A model generated the notes under the pieces. The model was not told the DNA's origin, made no database searches, and saw nothing but the letters and a program-made list of their open reading frames with translations. A stretch of DNA of 64,000 nt from Fulvivirga marina (lineage in GTDB: Bacteria > Bacteroidota > Bacteroidia > Cytophagales > Cyclobacteriaceae): contig NZ_JAEUGD010000067.1 in NCBI RefSeq assembly GCF_016775155.1, positions 357,622-421,621 on the forward strand, in the 5' to 3' direction. A program made the position numbers and the translations under genes. Position 1 is the stretch's first letter. Every line of letters begins with the position of its first letter. Below are positions 61,145-64,000 of the stretch, in pieces.

Positions 61145-62450
61145 AATCATTCACCGGCAGCTTCTTGTAGTCTTCACCGTTCTTTGCATGGTTACTTTAC
61201 CATTTTCCATAAAGTGGAGTAGCATATCGATTATATTGTTAACTGCCAATTGGCTTATTGAGGGAAACCTCAATAAAAAGTGGCAAATAGTAAAACAGAA
61301 TAAGCTAGTATGGATACTCTCGGGGTTTTATATTCTCTATGTTGTCGGTATGCTAATCACCGAAGATACCAGTAGTGGTCTTTATGATCTTGAAAAAAAA
61401 TTATCGCTCTTTGTCTTTCCTGCCGTTTTAGGCACTTCAGAAAGGTTATCTTCCAAAGAAATAAAAGTTATTTTCAGTGGGTTTGTCATTGCGTGCCTTA
61501 TTGCCATCATTGTAAGTCTCATATTTATTATATTCTCAGCACATAATGTTTCCGACCCTGAGCACTTAAACTTTGATTACCTGAATAAGGATAAATTTCG
61601 CGACTCCTTTTCAGGCCCCTCCGAAATGTGGAACCTGATTTCTTATGTAGGTTTAGGCTCCTTCCTTGCAATACACCCAACATACTTCTCCCTATATATT
61701 GGTTTTGCAGTCGTATTACTGATTCACCTGTTCAGAAACAATTTTCAATGCCAAGGATTTTTTATTAAGTCTTCTGTAATCATTTCACTTCTAATACTGA
61801 TAACCGCACTAGTTTTTCTTTCTTCCAGGGTTGTTATAGTTTCTTTCTCCACTTTATGCATTGTTTTATTAGGAAGTTTCTTCATTCGTAAGCAGAAGTA
61901 TTTGCGAGGAGCATTATGTTTATGTGCCTTTCTCTCAATTATACTTTTATTAATTTATATTAATCCTGTAACACACTTCCGGGTTATACAAGAGCCTCTT
62001 AATACTGGCCTCAAGTACCCTGCTCCGAACGACCACTGGAACTCATGGAATCTAAGATTATTACAATGGGAGTCATCATTAAAAATTATAAAGAGTCAAT
62101 GGCTGACTGGAGTTGGCACAGGAGACGCACAAAAATATCTCAATCAAGAATATGATAAGATTGGACTTGGTATTTTCCAGTCTGAGTTCAATGCACATAA
62201 TCAATATTTGCAAACAACATTGGATCTAGGAGTTTTTGGTTTTTTGTGGCTCATTTTGTCATTTTTTTATCCTGTTTTCAAATCATTAAATCATCAAAAG
62301 ACATTATTCCTATCATTTATATTTCTTTTTGGCATGTGTTGCCTTTCTGAGTCGATGCTGGAAGTTCAAAAAGGTGTAGTGTTTTATAGTCTGTTCAATT
62401 CACTATTAGTATTTCATGTTTTGCACCCTAAACCAGAAAATTATGCCTGA
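61131..62450 (+). CDS. O-antigen ligase-type membrane protein (WaaL/Wzy_C family)
   Basis: The 439-residue protein has about 11-12 membrane helices and a large loop followed by the Wzy_C signature WLTGVGTGDAQKYLNQEYDKIG and FNAHNQYLQTTLDLGVFGFLWLILSFF. The NAHNxYL motif with its histidine is a hallmark of WaaL ligases and of some polymerases. Together with the other polymerase-type gene (58409-59626), this cluster has two such proteins, one perhaps for polymerisation and one for ligation. It overlaps the upstream gene by 14 bp and the nucleotidyltransferase gene by 8 bp. Confidence 0.88.
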   Translation: MIGFKIIHRQLLVVFTVLCMVTLPFSIKWSSISIILLTANWLIEGNLNKKWQIVKQNKLVWILSGFYILYVVGMLITEDTSSGLYDLEKKLSLFVFPAVLGTSERLSSKEIKVIFSGFVIACLIAIIVSLIFIIFSAHNVSDPEHLNFDYLNKDKFRDSFSGPSEMWNLISYVGLGSFLAIHPTYFSLYIGFAVVLLIHLFRNNFQCQGFFIKSSVIISLLILITALVFLSSRVVIVSFSTLCIVLLGSFFIRKQKYLRGALCLCAFLSIILLLIYINPVTHFRVIQEPLNTGLKYPAPNDHWNSWNLRLLQWESSLKIIKSQWLTGVGTGDAQKYLNQEYDKIGLGIFQSEFNAHNQYLQTTLDLGVFGFLWLILSFFYPVFKSLNHQKTLFLSFIFLFGMCCLSESMLEVQKGVVFYSLFNSLLVFHVLHPKPENYA

Positions 62451-63399
62451 ACCTGCACGTAACTACGACCTATTATTAGAAAGTCAACTATCCAACGACT
62501 TACTAAAGACCCTCTTATATTTTGACATATTCCAATATCCTCTTACAAAAGAAGAGCTATTATTCTTCTGTCCGGCAAGTTGTAAAGATCACCAAGTGGA
62601 CCTTGCACTGGTTGAACTAATTAACAAAGGCATGATATATAAGTTTGAGCGATTTTACTCTTTGCACAATGAACCAGCTTTGATAGAAAGAAGGCTCACC
62701 GGAAATAGCCTGGCGGCTCAAAGAATGAAAACTGCAAAGCGAGTATCCAGACTTATTTCCTGGTTTCCATATGTAAGGTCAATAATGCTCTCAGGATCCT
62801 TATCCAAGGGCTATATGGACAAGAGTAGTGACATTGATTTCTTTGTGATGACAGCTCCTGGGAAACTCTGGATCACTAGAATGTTTTTAGTGCTCTTTAA
62901 AAGAGCATTTCTTTTCAACTCACACAGAAATTTCTGTGTGAATTATTTCATTGATACAGAAAATATTGAAATCGAGGAACATAACTTGTTCACAGCTATT
63001 GAGTCAGTAACACTGATCCCTACTTATGGAGAAAACTATTATTACGAATTCTGGACGGCAAACCAATGGATACAGGACTATTTCCCTAACTGCTCTCCAC
63101 GAGAAACAGAAGACACTACAAACGGCAATGCTATAATAAAATCCCTTGCAGAACTGGTGCTTAACAATCGGTTGGGTACCGCTCTTGATCAATACTTTAT
63201 GAACATGACGTTGAAACGCTGGAAGGCCCTCTTTGAAAAACGCTTTTCCAAAAAAGACTTTGACGTCGCCTTTAAAACCAAAAAACATGCATCTAAGAAC
63301 CATCCCAGATTTTACCAGAAGAGTATTCTCGATAAGTATCAGGATAAAATCAGTCAGTTCGAAGAAAATTTTAACATAAAACTTAGCTCAACGGTATAA
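62443..63399 (+). CDS. winged-helix and nucleotidyltransferase-domain protein
   Basis: The 318-residue protein starts at MPEPARNYDLL, overlapping the ligase-type gene by 8 bp; a longer frame to 62416 would add nine residues and a larger overlap. Residues about 20-80 look like a winged helix (LLYFDIFQYPLTKEELLFFCP, VELINKGMIYKFERFYSLHNE). Residues about 115-200 carry the DNA polymerase beta-type nucleotidyltransferase signature GSLSKGYMDKSSDIDFFV (Gly118-Ser119, Asp130, Asp132), with the two metal-binding Asp residues in place. The C-terminal region is basic and helical. The target is unknown. It overlaps the next gene by one base (TAATG), suggesting a joint role with the B12 radical SAM protein. 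Confidence 0.85.
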   Translation: MPEPARNYDLLLESQLSNDLLKTLLYFDIFQYPLTKEELLFFCPASCKDHQVDLALVELINKGMIYKFERFYSLHNEPALIERRLTGNSLAAQRMKTAKRVSRLISWFPYVRSIMLSGSLSKGYMDKSSDIDFFVMTAPGKLWITRMFLVLFKRAFLFNSHRNFCVNYFIDTENIEIEEHNLFTAIESVTLIPTYGENYYYEFWTANQWIQDYFPNCSPRETEDTTNGNAIIKSLAELVLNNRLGTALDQYFMNMTLKRWKALFEKRFSKKDFDVAFKTKKHASKNHPRFYQKSILDKYQDKISQFEENFNIKLSSTV

Positions 63400-64000
63400 T
63401 GAAAAAAGTACTTTTTACTCACTCCTTTTTTTATAAGCTGGACTATAAACAATGGAAGTTCAAGCAGCCGTACCCGCCGCTAGGTACCATCTTTGCTGCT
63501 TCACTTTTGAGAGAAAACAATTATGCAGTTTCTTTATTTGATACTAATCTTAAAGATACTCCCCATGAACTGCTGGAGGTACTTGAAAGAGAGGTTCCAG
63601 AGTATCTCGTTATTTATGATGATGGTTTTAACTACCTCACAAAAATGTGCCTTACCAATATGCGTGAGGCCGCATTTGAAATGATAAAAATAGCAAAAGG
63701 ATTTGGGTGCACCATAATAGTTTCCAGCTCTGACTCTTCCGATCACTACCAACAATATCTGGATCATGGTACCGATTATGTACTTATCGGTGAAGCTGAG
63801 ATTACTCTGCAGAAATTACTAAATGAGCTTCAAAAGCCTTCACCACAGACTGAAGACATAAATGGCATCGCCTTTAAAAATGACAATCGCACACATTTGA
63901 CAGGCACAAGACCAGTGCTTCGAGATTTGGATACCCTACCCATACCCGCCTGGGATCTCATAAACATTGATGAATACAGACAAATATGGATGGAGAACCA
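63399..64000 (+). CDS. B12-binding radical SAM protein (3' end outside window)
   Basis: The frame from the ATG at 63399 is open to the window edge, giving about 200 residues. They match the N-terminal cobalamin-binding (Rossmann-like) domain of B12-dependent radical SAM enzymes: QPYPPLGTIFAASLLRENNYAVSLFDTN, EVPEYLVIYDD, DYVLIGEAEITLQKLL, then GIAFKNDNRTHLTGTRPVLRDLDTLPIPAWDLIN, the usual link to the radical SAM barrel. The CxxxCxxC motif should lie just beyond the edge. Such proteins often methylate unactivated carbons. Its place in a polysaccharide cluster, coupled to a nucleotidyltransferase gene, is notable. The substrate is unknown. Confidence 0.85.
   Translation, partial: MKKVLFTHSFFYKLDYKQWKFKQPYPPLGTIFAASLLRENNYAVSLFDTNLKDTPHELLEVLEREVPEYLVIYDDGFNYLTKMCLTNMREAAFEMIKIAKGFGCTIIVSSSDSSDHYQQYLDHGTDYVLIGEAEITLQKLLNELQKPSPQTEDINGIAFKNDNRTHLTGTRPVLRDLDTLPIPAWDLINIDEYRQIWMEN

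Overview
This is a chromosomal window from a Bacteroidota bacterium, most likely order Cytophagales. The signs are SusC/SusD outer-membrane pairs, DUF4249 lipoproteins, low G+C, starts with little or no Shine-Dalgarno sequence, and promoters with the Bacteroidota -7 box TAnnTTTG. The closest species cannot be named from sequence alone. No phage, insertion sequence, CRISPR array, rRNA or tRNA gene was seen.

Layout. (1) 1-7,141: an Lrp/AsnC regulator (cut by the window edge) divergent from a Cys/Met-metabolism PLP lyase; an LpxL-type acyltransferase; an SDR enzyme convergent with a complete subclass B1 metallo-beta-lactamase; acylphosphatase and deoC; a basic secreted protein; a nuclease-fold protein lacking key catalytic residues. 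(2) 7,266-13,279: a 1636-residue exported TPR protein built from 238-residue (7 x 34) units, then a LamG-like lipoprotein. (3) 13,839-21,519: a dihydrolipoyl dehydrogenase, a PepSY-like protein, an NtrC-type regulator convergent with a receiver-Hpt protein, fabG, a radical SAM protein, an ABM/GyrI-like fusion and a 68-residue protein. (4) 21,546-26,203: a 1240-residue outer-membrane protein that appears to join a metallophosphoesterase, a kinase-like domain and a beta-barrel, plus an SdiA-regulated-like protein. (5) 26,301-39,568: housekeeping genes: hemE, accD without its zinc ribbon, fbaA, the rpsP-rimM-trmD-rplS cluster, the 2-oxoglutarate dehydrogenase operon odhA-odhB-lpd, and a rhomboid protease. 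(6) 39,662-50,662: two minus-strand outer-membrane uptake units separated by a terminator: SusC-SusD-lipoprotein, then a TonB receptor with two tandem DUF4249 lipoproteins. (7) 50,946-56,081: rplU-rpmA, a coiled-coil/winged-helix protein, and nrdB-nrdA resembling the eukaryotic class I ribonucleotide reductase. (8) 56,283-64,000: a surface-polysaccharide cluster (flippase, three family 2 glycosyltransferases, two polymerase/ligase-type membrane proteins, a nucleotidyltransferase, a B12-binding radical SAM protein) that runs off the right edge.

The genes fall into central metabolism and translation on one side and envelope functions on the other. The most unusual items are the metallophosphoesterase/kinase-like/barrel protein, the exact 7-TPR super-repeat, the chromosomal B1 metallo-beta-lactamase, the degenerate nuclease, and a promoter signature (TAnnTTTGCAGTC) shared by three ribosomal-protein genes. 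All motif matches, residue numbers and identity counts were read by eye; no database search was run.
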